Shown here piece after piece: positions 24,589 to 33,471 of a DNA stretch of 64,000 bases. The stretch spans positions 27,992-91,991 of the forward strand of contig NZ_QAXS01000009.1 in assembly GCF_003053565.1 (NCBI RefSeq), written 5' to 3'. A model generated the notes under the pieces. It did no database searches. It was not told where the DNA came from and was given only the letters and a program-made list of their open reading frames with translations. The stretch is from Halanaerobium saccharolyticum. GTDB lineage: Bacteria; Bacillota; Halanaerobiia; Halanaerobiales; Halanaerobiaceae. The position numbers were made by a program, and so were the translations under genes. Numbering within the stretch: the first letter of the stretch is position 1; every line of letters begins with the position of its first letter.

Positions 24589-25343
24589 ACTGGAGAGCTA
24601 AAAGAACAGGGTAAAGCAACCGAACATTTACCGCAGACATCAGTCAGAACTGACTCAGGATGAATTTCATCATTTTCTGAAAGCAGTTCATAACATAAAT
24701 GGCGGTCAAATGAATCAGCCTGCAGTGAGCCATTGACACAGCGGTCAACACATTGACTGCAGTTAAAACCAGCCTTATTGAGGCATCTTTCCTCTTCTCT
24801 CCGCTCTGAGGCTGCAAGTTTCAAATCAGTAACTATAGTTCCTATTCGACCTGCACAGCCCTTTTCGGTGATCAACATGTTATTCAGTCCAAAAGTTCCA
24901 AGTCCTGCTACATAAGCGGCATGCCGGTGAGACCAGTCACTGATTAACCTTTCCTTATCAAAATTATTGGTGGCTGCGATGAGACTTGCCTGATAGCCCT
25001 TTTCTGACAGCTCGTCTTTTAAATGCTGATTTAATTCTGCGATCAGCTGATTTGTTTCTATATATGCTTTTGCCCACTGATGTGAGCTGTATTTTCCTTC
25101 AATATTTGAGTTAGCAATTTCTTCAGCGAAAGGAATAAAATACGCGATCACTGTTCTGGCATCAGTCATTATATCTTCAGGCATTAAGTGATCCTCTGAA
25201 ACAACCTTTTTTAGTTGATTAAACATTGGATCAGCCGCAGCTGCATATTTAATTACCGGCTCTTTCCAACTGCTCTCTATATCATCTTTCTGCTGATAGT
25301 TAGCTATAAAGTTTTGAATTGAATTTTCAATTTCCTGCTTCAA
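24585..25343 (-). CDS. epoxyqueuosine reductase-like Fe-S protein
   Basis: A 252-residue protein related to QueG. The central AAYVAGLGTFGLNNMLIT segment is the cobalamin-binding-type motif of the family. Cysteines CLNKAGFNCSQCVDRC form one ferredoxin-type set, and CGKCSVALPC near the C-terminus adds a second set. It is shorter than true QueG (about 380) and belongs to the short anaerobic group of unknown substrate. The TTG at 25343 follows GGAAGGG with a five-base gap. The last residues (FSSPV) lie at the junction with the SDR remnant, so the native C-terminus may have been altered. Confidence 0.75.
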   Translation of the reverse strand: MKQEIENSIQNFIANYQQKDDIESSWKEPVIKYAAAADPMFNQLKKVVSEDHLMPEDIMTDARTVIAYFIPFAEEIANSNIEGKYSSHQWAKAYIETNQLIAELNQHLKDELSEKGYQASLIAATNNFDKERLISDWSHRHAAYVAGLGTFGLNNMLITEKGCAGRIGTIVTDLKLAASERREEERCLNKAGFNCSQCVDRCVNGSLQADSFDRHLCYELLSENDEIHPESVLTDVCGKCSVALPCSFSSPV

Positions 25344-25519
25344 ATTATCCCTTCCTTTCTCTTTCAAATATTAATTCCTGGGTGCTTTAACAATTAAGTA
25401 AGCTCTGATTTGAATTATATCACAATAACAGTCAATTTAAAATTTAAAGCAATTTCAAATAAATAAAGGGAAATCTTTCACCATTGTTTAATTATATATT
25501 AAGAAAGCAGGTGAATATT

Positions 25520-26770
25520 TTGTCACATAAAACAGCAAAATCAGCCTATAAAAATCTTGAAGAACGATTAAATCAATTTCCTCAGGGAGCACCACCATCT
25601 AAAACTTTATACAAAATTTTATCAATACTTTTCAGTGAAAAAGAGGCAGAAATAGTAGCCCAGCTGCCGGTAAAACCCTTTACTGTTGAAAAAGCAGCTA
25701 AAATTTTAAAGATGGATCAGGTAAAAACAGAAAATATTCTGGATGAACTGGCAGGGAGGGCAATCCTGCTTGATTCTAAAGATCAGGGTGTTAAAAAATA
25801 TATTCTGCCGCCACCAATGGCTGGTTTTTTCGAATTTTCAATGATGAGAACCAGACAGGATATTAATCAAAAACTGCTGGCAGAATTATATCATCAATAT
25901 TTAAATGTGGAAGAAGATTTTATTAAAGACCTATTTTTAGCCAGTGAAACCAAACTGGGCCGGGTCTATGTTAATGAAGAAGTATTATTAAAAGATAATA
26001 TGGTCCATATTCTGGATTTTGAAAAGGCAAGCCACATTATAGAAAGTGCTGAAGATATAGGTATTAGTACCTGTTACTGCCGGCATAAAATGCACCACCT
26101 TGATCAGGCCTGTGATGCTCCACTTGATATCTGCATGACTTTTAATAATACTGCTGATTCTTTAATCAGACATGATCATGCACGTCGTGTTGACAGTTCT
26201 GAGTGTCTGGAGCTCCTCCATCAGGCTTATGAGCACGGGCTCGTTCAGTGTGGAGAAAATGTGCGTGAGAGCCCTACTTTTATCTGCAACTGCTGCGGCT
26301 GCTGCTGTGAGGCTCTCCTGGCAGCTAAAAAGTTCGGAAATTTACACCCTGTGCAGACAACTCATTATCTGCCTCAGATTAATTATCAAAGCTGTCTTGA
26401 CTGCGGCAAATGTATTGAGGCCTGTCCAATCGATGCAATCTCCAGAGAAGGTGAAAAAATTGTGATTGATAATGACATCTGTCTGGGCTGTGGTGTCTGT
26501 GTTAGATCCTGTCCCAACAGCTCCTTAAGTCTGCAGCGGCGTGAGGAAGAAATTATAACTCCTGTAAATTCAGTCCACAGAACTGTTATGATGGCAATTG
26601 AAAGAGGAAAACTTGCCAATCTAATTTTTGATAATCAGGCTTTCGGCAGCCACCGGGCAATGGCAGCTGTAGTCTCAGCTATCTTAAAACTGCCTCCAAT
26701 TAAACAGGCAATGGCCAGCCGACAGCTTAAGTCACGCTATTTAGAAAAGATAATTAAGAAATTAGCTTAA
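25520..26770 (+). CDS. 4Fe-4S ferredoxin-domain protein
   Basis: A 416-residue protein. The N-terminal 90 residues look like a winged-helix region (FTVEKAAKILKMDQVKTENI). The middle holds a cysteine cluster (CYCRHKMHHLDQACDAPLDI, CNCCGCCCE). Two classical [4Fe-4S] motifs follow: CLDCGKCIEACP and CLGCGVCVRSCP. The C-terminal helix region is of the kind seen in a widespread anaerobic '4Fe-4S binding protein' family of unknown electron partner. The TTG at 25520 follows CAGGTGA with a five-base gap. It is divergent from the QueG-like gene; a terminator follows. Confidence 0.8.
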   Translation: MSHKTAKSAYKNLEERLNQFPQGAPPSKTLYKILSILFSEKEAEIVAQLPVKPFTVEKAAKILKMDQVKTENILDELAGRAILLDSKDQGVKKYILPPPMAGFFEFSMMRTRQDINQKLLAELYHQYLNVEEDFIKDLFLASETKLGRVYVNEEVLLKDNMVHILDFEKASHIIESAEDIGISTCYCRHKMHHLDQACDAPLDICMTFNNTADSLIRHDHARRVDSSECLELLHQAYEHGLVQCGENVRESPTFICNCCGCCCEALLAAKKFGNLHPVQTTHYLPQINYQSCLDCGKCIEACPIDAISREGEKIVIDNDICLGCGVCVRSCPNSSLSLQRREEEIITPVNSVHRTVMMAIERGKLANLIFDNQAFGSHRAMAAVVSAILKLPPIKQAMASRQLKSRYLEKIIKKLA

Positions 26771-26813
26771 ATTATTAGTTTAAATTTAATCTTCAATAAA
26801 ATAACATCAGAAA

Positions 26814-26844
26814 AAAAGAGGCTGCATATTTAGCAGCCTCTTTT
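26814..26844. terminator. bidirectional intrinsic terminator
   Basis: AAAAGAGGCTGC (26814-26825) and GCAGCCTCTTTT (26833-26844) pair perfectly over 12 bp around a seven-base loop, with A-runs before and T-runs after. Confidence 0.9.
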
Positions 26845-26906
26845 AATAGTTAATTTTTTAGTTCATGTTAATTTCTATATACAAAATAAATTCTAAATAT
26901 ATCGAA

Positions 26907-27269
26907 TCAGAAATTTAAGCTATCGGTTAGTTCTTCTAAAGAATCATAATTTCTTATAGCTGATTTAATTTCTTTTAGTTTATCATAATCATCTATTTTT
27001 TTTATATCCTGTACAATTTTTTTAGTGGATAATCCAAATTTCAACTCAAGTGCAAACTCAATCATCTCATGCATACTTTCTATTTTTCCTTCTTCTCTTC
27101 CTTCTTCTTTTCCATCATGATAAATTTTCTCTGCTATAGTCATAATTACAGCACTCCCTTCAGCTGAAATCTTTTTGGACTTTTGATCCAACTCGTTTAA
27201 AGAAATTTCTTCTCCAATATTTAAAATATACTTCACAACAGTTTCAATATATTGATTAGAGAGTTTGCA
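26907..27269 (-). pseudogene. C-terminal remnant of an Rpn/PD-(D/E)XK transposase-like nuclease
   Basis: The frame reads QYIETVVKYIL and continues to the HDGKEEGREEGKIESMHEMI segment that is typical of the C-terminal part of Rpn-type recombination-promoting nucleases. The N-terminal PD-(D/E)XK domain is missing. The frame begins directly after the stop codon of the esterase gene and has no ribosome-binding site; a GTG at 27236 is the only start-like codon. It is best read as a remnant of a mobile nuclease gene. Confidence 0.7.
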
Positions 27270-28313
27270 TTATTTTTTCACTATTTTAATTTTTTTACGA
27301 GCTCTGTAACCAAAAAATTTGAACTCCACTTCTGCTCTGCCAGTTTTTCTGGGAGTTAGAACTCCATTTCCATTAATTTTTAAGACCTCTGGCTTGAGTG
27401 ATTTAAATTCTCCCTCCAGGGCTGTCATCTTAAAACTGCTGTCAAAAGTTACAATTGGGTTGATTCTTTTTTTAGCGCCCTTAAGAGTTATCTTTTTACT
27501 GCCAATCAGTTCAATTTTTTTAATTTCTCCAATATCTCCGTAAAAATAGAGTAAGGGGCAGTGGACCCTGGCCGCCCAGGCTTTTTCGCTGTGTTTAGCT
27601 CCAGGCACCTGATAGTAGATTAAATCGAGATTTAAATCGGTTTTTAAATGTTTTAGTTCAGAAATTACCTTCTCAGTAAAAGACATAAACCTTCCTTCTG
27701 CCTCACCTGTATCCAGCCAGATTTTAGAATTAAGGTTCTGATATTTATAGGAGTTAATCTTTTCAATAGGAGAAGTTTTTCCCCACCAGAAAGATGGTGA
27801 CATAACGGCGAGCTTTGAAAAGAGATCAGTTCTTCTTAAACCGATATTGAAAGTAACGAGACCTCCCATTGAAGATCCCATTAAAGCTGTGTTTTCTGGC
27901 CCCTCTTTAATCCTATAATGTTCAGCAATAAAAGGCATCAATTCCCTAACTAAAAATTTCTCATAATCAAAACCGTGAGCTTTAACTTTTTTTCCCTGAT
28001 AAAAGCCGTCCTGATGAGCGTATTCACTCAGCCTCTCTTCACCCATATTATCGACAGCCACAATGATTATTTCTTCTATTAAATTTTCCTTAATTAACTT
28101 TTCAGCAGTCTGATGGAGCAGCCAGGAATCACCAGAAAAAGATTCTTTGCCGTGAAAAACATTCTGGCCGTCGTGAACATATAAGACCGGGTAATCTTTA
28201 TTTTTCTGCGTCGAGTAAGAGGGCGGTAAATAAATTCTTATCTTTCTCTCATTAGCCAGCACCTCAGAATAAAAATCTTCAATTATTTTTATATCTATCT
28301 TTTCTTTTAGCAT
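27270..28313 (-). CDS. esterase with C-terminal Ig-like (BIG2-type) domain
   Basis: A 347-residue protein. Residues 10-250 form an alpha/beta-hydrolase of the putative esterase (enterochelin-esterase D) family: YPVLYVHDGQNVF, MGSSMGGLVTF with the nucleophile Ser, and GAKHSEKAW with the catalytic His. The last 90 residues look like a BIG2 domain (LKPEVLKINGNGVLTP...AEVEF). There is no signal peptide, which is odd for a BIG2 domain. The ATG at 28313 follows GAGGAG with a seven-base gap. It is the third gene of an ATP-grasp/esterase/esterase unit. Confidence 0.82.
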   Translation of the reverse strand: MLKEKIDIKIIEDFYSEVLANERKIRIYLPPSYSTQKNKDYPVLYVHDGQNVFHGKESFSGDSWLLHQTAEKLIKENLIEEIIIVAVDNMGEERLSEYAHQDGFYQGKKVKAHGFDYEKFLVRELMPFIAEHYRIKEGPENTALMGSSMGGLVTFNIGLRRTDLFSKLAVMSPSFWWGKTSPIEKINSYKYQNLNSKIWLDTGEAEGRFMSFTEKVISELKHLKTDLNLDLIYYQVPGAKHSEKAWAARVHCPLLYFYGDIGEIKKIELIGSKKITLKGAKKRINPIVTFDSSFKMTALEGEFKSLKPEVLKINGNGVLTPRKTGRAEVEFKFFGYRARKKIKIVKK

Positions 28314-28389
28314 GCACAAACTCCTCTGCCAGCAATTATTATCAATTCTTTGGTTTTCATAATCCAATATTCATTTAAATTATTGACAA

Positions 28390-29142
28390 TTAAATAATTC
28401 CTTCCTCTTTAAGTTTCCCCAAAAAGTAAGGCATCTGCTCTCTCCATCCTGTCCAGTCATGATCTACATCATAACCCCAGTAATCAAACCAGGCAGGAAT
28501 ATCTTTTTCAGCCAGAATTGTATCTAAAAGTCTGGTGTCCCTTAAAGTATCTTCCTCCCACCTGCCCTGACCGGCACAGACAATTAACTTATTTTTCCGA
28601 TAGTGGTTGAGATACCAGTCATCTTCAAGTTCTCTTAGATAATCAACCGGGGAATTTAAATAAACCTCAGTATCCATATAACCACCGGTAAAAAATCTGG
28701 CATCATAAATTCCGCTTAAGGCAACAGCAGTGTCAAAGGCATCAGGGTGCTTAAAGTAAAAATTAACTGCATGATAGGCTCCCATACTGCAGCCGGTGGT
28801 AATTACCCCTCCCTGCCAGTTGGAGTGGTATTTAATCAGAGGCAGCAGTTCATCCACAATATACTGATCATAGCTGTTGTGGATTACTGCCTTATCATGG
28901 GAGTGCATTCCATAATTAAGCCAGGAATCAGAATCAACACTGCTGGCTGCATAAACTGTTATTTCACCATTTTCAATAAAAGGCCAGATGGCATCAATCA
29001 TGCCAAAATCTTCATATTCATGAAAACTGCCGCCGGATGAAGGAAAAACAAGCATCGGTTTTCCTCCGTGACCGTAGATTTTAAATGGCATCTCTCTATT
29101 TAAATTTGAACTGTAAAAACTTCTGTATTCTATCTTCATCAT
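28390..29142 (-). CDS. esterase family alpha/beta-hydrolase
   Basis: A 250-residue protein with LVFPSSGGSFHEYEDFGMID (oxyanion region), the nucleophile motif TTGCSMGAYHA and a late DVDHDWTGWREQMPYFL segment with the catalytic His. It belongs to the putative esterase family often found beside an ATP-grasp gene. The ATG pair follows AGGGAC. It lies between the ATP-grasp gene (28 bases upstream) and the BIG2 esterase gene (77 bases downstream). Confidence 0.85.
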   Translation of the reverse strand: MMKIEYRSFYSSNLNREMPFKIYGHGGKPMLVFPSSGGSFHEYEDFGMIDAIWPFIENGEITVYAASSVDSDSWLNYGMHSHDKAVIHNSYDQYIVDELLPLIKYHSNWQGGVITTGCSMGAYHAVNFYFKHPDAFDTAVALSGIYDARFFTGGYMDTEVYLNSPVDYLRELEDDWYLNHYRKNKLIVCAGQGRWEEDTLRDTRLLDTILAEKDIPAWFDYWGYDVDHDWTGWREQMPYFLGKLKEEGII

Positions 29143-29169
29143 AGTCCCTACTTTCTCTGCAAAAAATCA

Positions 29170-30330
29170 TTAATACTTATCTACTGCATATTTAACTACT
29201 TTTTTACCCTGCTCTAAATCTTTAGTTCTCAAGATGATTCCGTAATCTCCAATAGCCGGAGCTAAAATGGGAGAAATTGGCTCATGCAGAACTATATAAT
29301 CTCCATAATTGTTTAAAATATCTTCTAAAGAATGTTTGTAATTGATAAAATTCTTGCGGCCGATATAAAAGCAGTTATATTTTCGACTGATATCTTCATT
29401 AAAACTTCCCTGAACGACAAGCTCCGCATAGGCTTTATAAATATTGATATCATTAGCATAATTAAACATATCAAGGGTCAGGCCACCCGGAGGACGCATA
29501 TTAACCTCGAGAGCAACAATTTTACCGTCAGCAAGCTTAAAATATTCAAAGTGAAAAAACCTTTCCTTAATTTTAAAAGCCTGAGCTGTTTTCATACCTG
29601 CCTCCACTATATCTTCAGGCAGCTCACGCGGTATATAATAATACATATCAAGCCCCTCATTAACAGTTTCCATAATTCCACCCTTATAAACCATCGACGA
29701 GGAAAACACAATCTCTCCATTTTGATCTGTCAGACCATCAAAGGTGTGGATTTTACCTTCGATATATTCTTCCATAATATAATCAAGATCCAGTTTATTA
29801 TTGAAAAAATTCAGCAGCTCATCGTGATTGTTAATTTTAAAAGTTTCGGATGCTCCTACACCACTGTCAGGTTTAACAACCACCGGGTAGTCAACCTCAG
29901 CAATAAATTCTTCTGCTTCCTGCAGACTATTAACAACCCTACCCCTAGCGGTATTTAGCCCTGCCTGATTAAAGACCTCTTTCATTTTTGATTTGTACTT
30001 CATCGCTTCAATCTCATCAATTTTTAAACCCTGAACATTAAAATCAGTTCTCAAACGGGCATCTTTCTCCAGCCAGTGCTCATTATTTGACTCAATCCGA
30101 TCAATTTTTCCATACTTATGGGTAAAATATCCGCAGGCTTTAAGCAGCTGCGAATAGTCCTCCATATTATCAACTCTATAATATTCTGTCAGAGAATCTC
30201 TCAGCTCACTTCTCATTTCTGAATAGGCCATGTCGCCAATTCCGAGCACATTGACCCCGGCATTTTTTAGCTCCACACAGAAATTATAAAAATTGTTTGG
30301 AAAATATGGTGATATAAATACAAAATTCAT
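29170..30330 (-). CDS. ATP-grasp carboxylate-amine ligase-like protein
   Basis: A 386-residue ATP-grasp enzyme. A pre-ATP-grasp N-terminus (FISPYFPNNFYNFCVELKNA) is followed by the ATP-binding segment YPVVVKPDSGVGASETFKI and the metal-binding strands HFEYFKLADGKIVALEVNMR (Glu and Asn ligands) then PPGG. It should ligate a carboxylate to an amine or similar group at ATP cost. The substrate is unknown. It is the first of three genes, followed by two esterases, which suggests a pathway that builds and hydrolyses a conjugate. The ATG follows AAGGAATG. Confidence 0.85.
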   Translation of the reverse strand: MNFVFISPYFPNNFYNFCVELKNAGVNVLGIGDMAYSEMRSELRDSLTEYYRVDNMEDYSQLLKACGYFTHKYGKIDRIESNNEHWLEKDARLRTDFNVQGLKIDEIEAMKYKSKMKEVFNQAGLNTARGRVVNSLQEAEEFIAEVDYPVVVKPDSGVGASETFKINNHDELLNFFNNKLDLDYIMEEYIEGKIHTFDGLTDQNGEIVFSSSMVYKGGIMETVNEGLDMYYYIPRELPEDIVEAGMKTAQAFKIKERFFHFEYFKLADGKIVALEVNMRPPGGLTLDMFNYANDINIYKAYAELVVQGSFNEDISRKYNCFYIGRKNFINYKHSLEDILNNYGDYIVLHEPISPILAPAIGDYGIILRTKDLEQGKKVVKYAVDKY

Positions 30331-30440
30331 ATGATCATTCCTTTCTCTACTCTACTTCTCTAATTCTCATTAGCTAAATTCATAATTATTCTTAATAAGT
30401 TAATTTATTGTACCATTAAAATCAGCAGTTGTAAACCTAC

Positions 30441-31133
30441 TTACTCCTTATTCTGATAACCATCCTGAAAGTTAGTGTGCAGATGATTGCAGTCACAAAA
30501 TGGTTTATTTTTCGATTCTCCACAGCGGCAGAGGGCGACAGAATTTCTTGGCTCATAAATTTCTCCAGCAGCCGACTCGATTTCTATGCCGCCTTTTACA
30601 ATAATTGCTGAACTGACCTTTTTTTCTGGATCCTGAAGCACCCAGATTTCAGGTTCTAAATCTGCTTCTAAAACTTCTCCCTCTTTACTGACAGCTGTCA
30701 ACCTCCCTGCCAGACATTCTCCAGCAGATTTAATCACAAGTTCACGCTCTTCTTTTTTGTCTGATTCCTCTAACAATTCCCAGGTGCTTCCCTTTTCGGT
30801 ATGGCAGAAGCGTAAAAAAGCACAGCGGTCATCATCCATTAAATCGATCTCTTTTCCCGGCAGCAGTTCTGCCCGCTCATCATATTTTTCCTTAGATGCA
30901 GTTTCCTGACCATCAAAGTCAATCTCTTTATGTCTGCCATCACAAAAGGGATGGTCTTTACTTTTACCGCAGCGGCAGAGACTGTAGGTTTCTTTTTGAG
31001 GTAGTTTGCGTCCTTCTCGATATTCATAGTGCTTACCAACAGGAGTTATAATTTTTTCTTTCAGCTGCACCGACGCAAAAACACAGTAGGGACCATCTTT
31101 AATAATTTTAATTCTCATTTTTTTATCTGTCAT
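30441..31133 (-). CDS. double-CDGSH iron-sulfur protein
   Basis: A 230-residue protein. One CDGSH motif is CRCGKSKDHPFCDGRH (Cys53, Cys55, Cys64, His68); a second near the C-terminus is CRCGESKNKPFCDCNH, in which the Gly after CD is Cys. Between them lies a (4Fe-4S mono-cluster)-like region with CAFLRFC. CDGSH domains hold a [2Fe-2S] cluster with three Cys and one His. It probably serves in electron or cluster transfer. The ATG at 31133 follows AAGGTGA. Single gene, or a unit with the MoaE-like gene 36 bases upstream. Confidence 0.88.
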   Translation of the reverse strand: MTDKKMRIKIIKDGPYCVFASVQLKEKIITPVGKHYEYREGRKLPQKETYSLCRCGKSKDHPFCDGRHKEIDFDGQETASKEKYDERAELLPGKEIDLMDDDRCAFLRFCHTEKGSTWELLEESDKKEERELVIKSAGECLAGRLTAVSKEGEVLEADLEPEIWVLQDPEKKVSSAIIVKGGIEIESAAGEIYEPRNSVALCRCGESKNKPFCDCNHLHTNFQDGYQNKE

Positions 31134-31169
31134 TAGTATCACCTTATTTTTATATTTATATATTTGCTA

Positions 31170-31580
31170 CTAAACTTTCTGCTCAATTTCTTTAACACAC
31201 TCGTTTTTTATCTCAGCTACCAGAGACTGCAGGGCATCAATAACATGGGGCCTGATATCTCCTCCAATCAGCACATACATAATATCATCTCCGACTTCAA
31301 GCTGGCCCTGATTAAGCCAGACTCTGACGTGAAAGATCCCTTCCATCTTCTTCGCTTCAGCTACTGCCTGCTCAACCTTTTTTTGATCATAATCAAATTC
31401 CATCCCCTTAACCTGAGAACCATCATCTATTCCTTCTCTAACCTTTTTTCTCGGAGTCTGGCGCACAGTACCATTATGAACTAAATACATTCCCTCTTCT
31501 AATGCTTCTGGATCAGCTTTTGCTTCTTTAAGCCACTGATCAATAGACGGTGATTTTTTCTTTTTTTGATTTACAGTCAT
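31170..31580 (-). CDS. MoaE-like molybdopterin synthase large-subunit family protein
   Basis: A 136-residue protein. Residues 60-136 match the MoaE fold (HVRVWLNQGQLEVGDDIMYV, then LIGGDIRPHVIDALQSLV). A 55-residue N-terminal extension (SIDQWLKEAKADPEA) is typical of the clostridial form. MoaE normally adds sulfur to precursor Z together with MoaD. No other moa genes are near. The canonical active-site lysine region is altered, so the role may differ. The ATG follows GGGAG. Confidence 0.78.
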   Translation of the reverse strand: MTVNQKKKKSPSIDQWLKEAKADPEALEEGMYLVHNGTVRQTPRKKVREGIDDGSQVKGMEFDYDQKKVEQAVAEAKKMEGIFHVRVWLNQGQLEVGDDIMYVLIGGDIRPHVIDALQSLVAEIKNECVKEIEQKV

Positions 31581-31630
31581 TTTTAAAACACTCCCTATTA
31601 GATTATTTTTATTTTATTATACATTAAAGG

Positions 31631-31660
31631 TTGACATATGTTCAGAATTAATTATATAGT
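31631..31660 (+). promoter_or_regulatory. promoter of the NhaC gene, with the shared 15-base element
   Basis: TTGACA (31631-31636) and TATAGT (31655-31660) are separated by 18 bases. The element GTTGACATATGTTCA at 31630-31644 is identical to that in the FAD oxidoreductase promoter on the other strand at 9840-9854. The leader is about 40 nt. Confidence 0.7.
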
Positions 31661-31707
31661 GTTATTGACTTCTTGATTTTAAATAGACAAACTTTGGGGG
31701 AATCAAA

Positions 31708-33057
31708 ATGTTAAGCTTTAAACAGGCAGTTATACCTGTGGTCACAATGGCTGTCTTAATACTACTATCGGTTTTATTCTGGGAGGCACCAATCCAGATT
31801 GCTCTATTTTTTGAAATAATGATTATTATTGCCTTAGCTTTGAGCTGGGGTTATAAGTGGCAGGAAATTGAAGAAATGCTTTTTTCCAGCTTTAAAAATA
31901 TCGGTAATGTTATCTTAATCTTATTTTTACTGGGAATGATGATTGGTCTCTGGATTGCTGTTGGAACTGTTCCGACAATGATCTACTACGGTTTACAGAC
32001 AATCAGTCCTAAATACTTTTTTATTTTATCATTTATCTCGACTTCGCTGGTTTCCATGGCAGTTGGAACCGCTGTGGGGACTGCAAGTACAATTGGACTG
32101 GCTCTTATCAGCATTGCTCAGACAATGGGACTTAATCTGCCCTTAGCTGCAGGAGCAATTATCTCCGGCTCCTATGTTGGTGATAGAATGTCTCCAGTTT
32201 CATCGATTGCGATTATCACAGCTCACAGCTCTGAAGCCAATCTAATGGACATGATTTACCATATGCTTAAAACAGCTGTCTTACCATATTTATTTACTGC
32301 TGCAGCCTTTCTTTTTATTGGCTTGAGCAATTTCTCCAGCCTTAAAGATGCTGCTGATTTAGATTCATTAAGTCAAATGCTGAGCGGCCATTTTCAGGTT
32401 TCTTTCTGGCTCCTGCTGCCGCCAATTTTAATAATTATGCTGGCAGTTCTCAAACTGCCTACTATAATAAATATTGCTTTAAACATTCTCTTTTCTCTAT
32501 TAATGGGCTCCTACTTAACTGAAAGAAGCTGGTCAGAACTTTTAAATATTATGTTTAGGGGATTTAATGAGAGAACTGGAACAGTATTTATTGATAATAT
32601 CCTGGCCCGTGGTGGTTTAACAAGCATGCTGGAACTGATTTCCTTAATTATTTTTGCTGTACTTTTAGGTGGACTTTTAGAAAAAATGGGAGTTTTAAAC
32701 AGCCTTTTAAAACCATTTCTGCACCTGATCAAGGAAAAAATACATCTTATTGCTGTCACTATTTTTTCCGGGATAGTTTCTGCTACCTTAGGCTGCAATC
32801 AATTTCTGGCTGTTTTTTTACCAGCTAAAATGCTTGCTAAAAATTATGACCAGATGAATTTAGAGAGAAAAGATCTGGCCAGGGCCCTGGGCGATTCCGG
32901 ACTCGTTTTTTCACCTTTAATCCCCTGGAATGTTAATGCCCTAATGATGACAGCAGTCTTAGGAGTCAGTACAATAGAATATTTTCCCTATGCCTTTTTC
33001 CCGCTGCTGATGCCGCTATCCAATCTCTTAGTTACTTATTTAGAGGAGAAAAATTAG
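31708..33057 (+). CDS. nhaC: NhaC family Na+/H+ antiporter
   Basis: A 449-residue polytopic protein with about 11-12 membrane segments. The motif GAIISGSYVGDRMSPVSSIA, and the second-half mirror FSPLIPWNVNALMM, are characteristic of NhaC. It exchanges protons for sodium, expected to matter for a halophile or alkaliphile. The ATG follows TTTGGGGG. It is monocistronic; its stop codon overlaps the last codon of a converging membrane protein gene by four bases. Confidence 0.92.
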   Translation: MLSFKQAVIPVVTMAVLILLSVLFWEAPIQIALFFEIMIIIALALSWGYKWQEIEEMLFSSFKNIGNVILILFLLGMMIGLWIAVGTVPTMIYYGLQTISPKYFFILSFISTSLVSMAVGTAVGTASTIGLALISIAQTMGLNLPLAAGAIISGSYVGDRMSPVSSIAIITAHSSEANLMDMIYHMLKTAVLPYLFTAAAFLFIGLSNFSSLKDAADLDSLSQMLSGHFQVSFWLLLPPILIIMLAVLKLPTIINIALNILFSLLMGSYLTERSWSELLNIMFRGFNERTGTVFIDNILARGGLTSMLELISLIIFAVLLGGLLEKMGVLNSLLKPFLHLIKEKIHLIAVTIFSGIVSATLGCNQFLAVFLPAKMLAKNYDQMNLERKDLARALGDSGLVFSPLIPWNVNALMMTAVLGVSTIEYFPYAFFPLLMPLSNLLVTYLEEKN

Positions 33058-33446
33058 CTTTTTTCATTTCTGGCAGAAAAGATTTTTAAAACAACATAGG
33101 CAATTAAAGTAAAGATAAAAAAGATAAGTAAGACTGTAGCAATGCTCTGCAGAGAGCCTATCAAAGTTCTGTAAATTTCTAAGGTCCAGCGCTCAGCTGT
33201 CAGCTCAACGATTTCTCTATTATCATATCTAGAAGTAATATATTTTTCTAAGTCCCAGACTCTAACACCTCCGGAAATACCGACAACATAGATTGCAAAC
33301 TTAATATATTTAAGCCAGGCCTGATTGATAGCCTCCGGCACAATTAAGTTTAAGATTTTGTAAATCGAATCATTGAACAATCTGCTGACAATATAGCAGA
33401 CCAAAAGGGCCACCAGAAATGTAACTATTAATAATAAGTAAAACAT
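33054..33446 (-). CDS. small membrane protein, unknown
   Basis: A 130-residue protein with membrane segments near 2-25, 40-60 and 95-122. The middle, WDLEKYITSRYDNREIV, is polar and resembles a loop in DUF-type membrane proteins. The ATG at 33446 follows AGAGTGAT; a GTG three codons upstream is less likely. It converges on NhaC with a four-base overlap and lies 16 bases after an SDR gene on the same strand. No family is recognised. Confidence 0.6.
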   Translation of the reverse strand: MFYLLLIVTFLVALLVCYIVSRLFNDSIYKILNLIVPEAINQAWLKYIKFAIYVVGISGGVRVWDLEKYITSRYDNREIVELTAERWTLEIYRTLIGSLQSIATVLLIFFIFTLIAYVVLKIFSARNEKS

Positions 33447-33471
33447 ATCTATCACTCTTTTCTTTTTAAGT

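Noticed and set aside
29332..29958. A 208-codon open frame on the forward strand.
   Set aside because: It lies antisense to the ATP-grasp gene, which has clear motifs; AT-rich codons on the other strand leave long open frames by chance. No ribosome-binding site fits.
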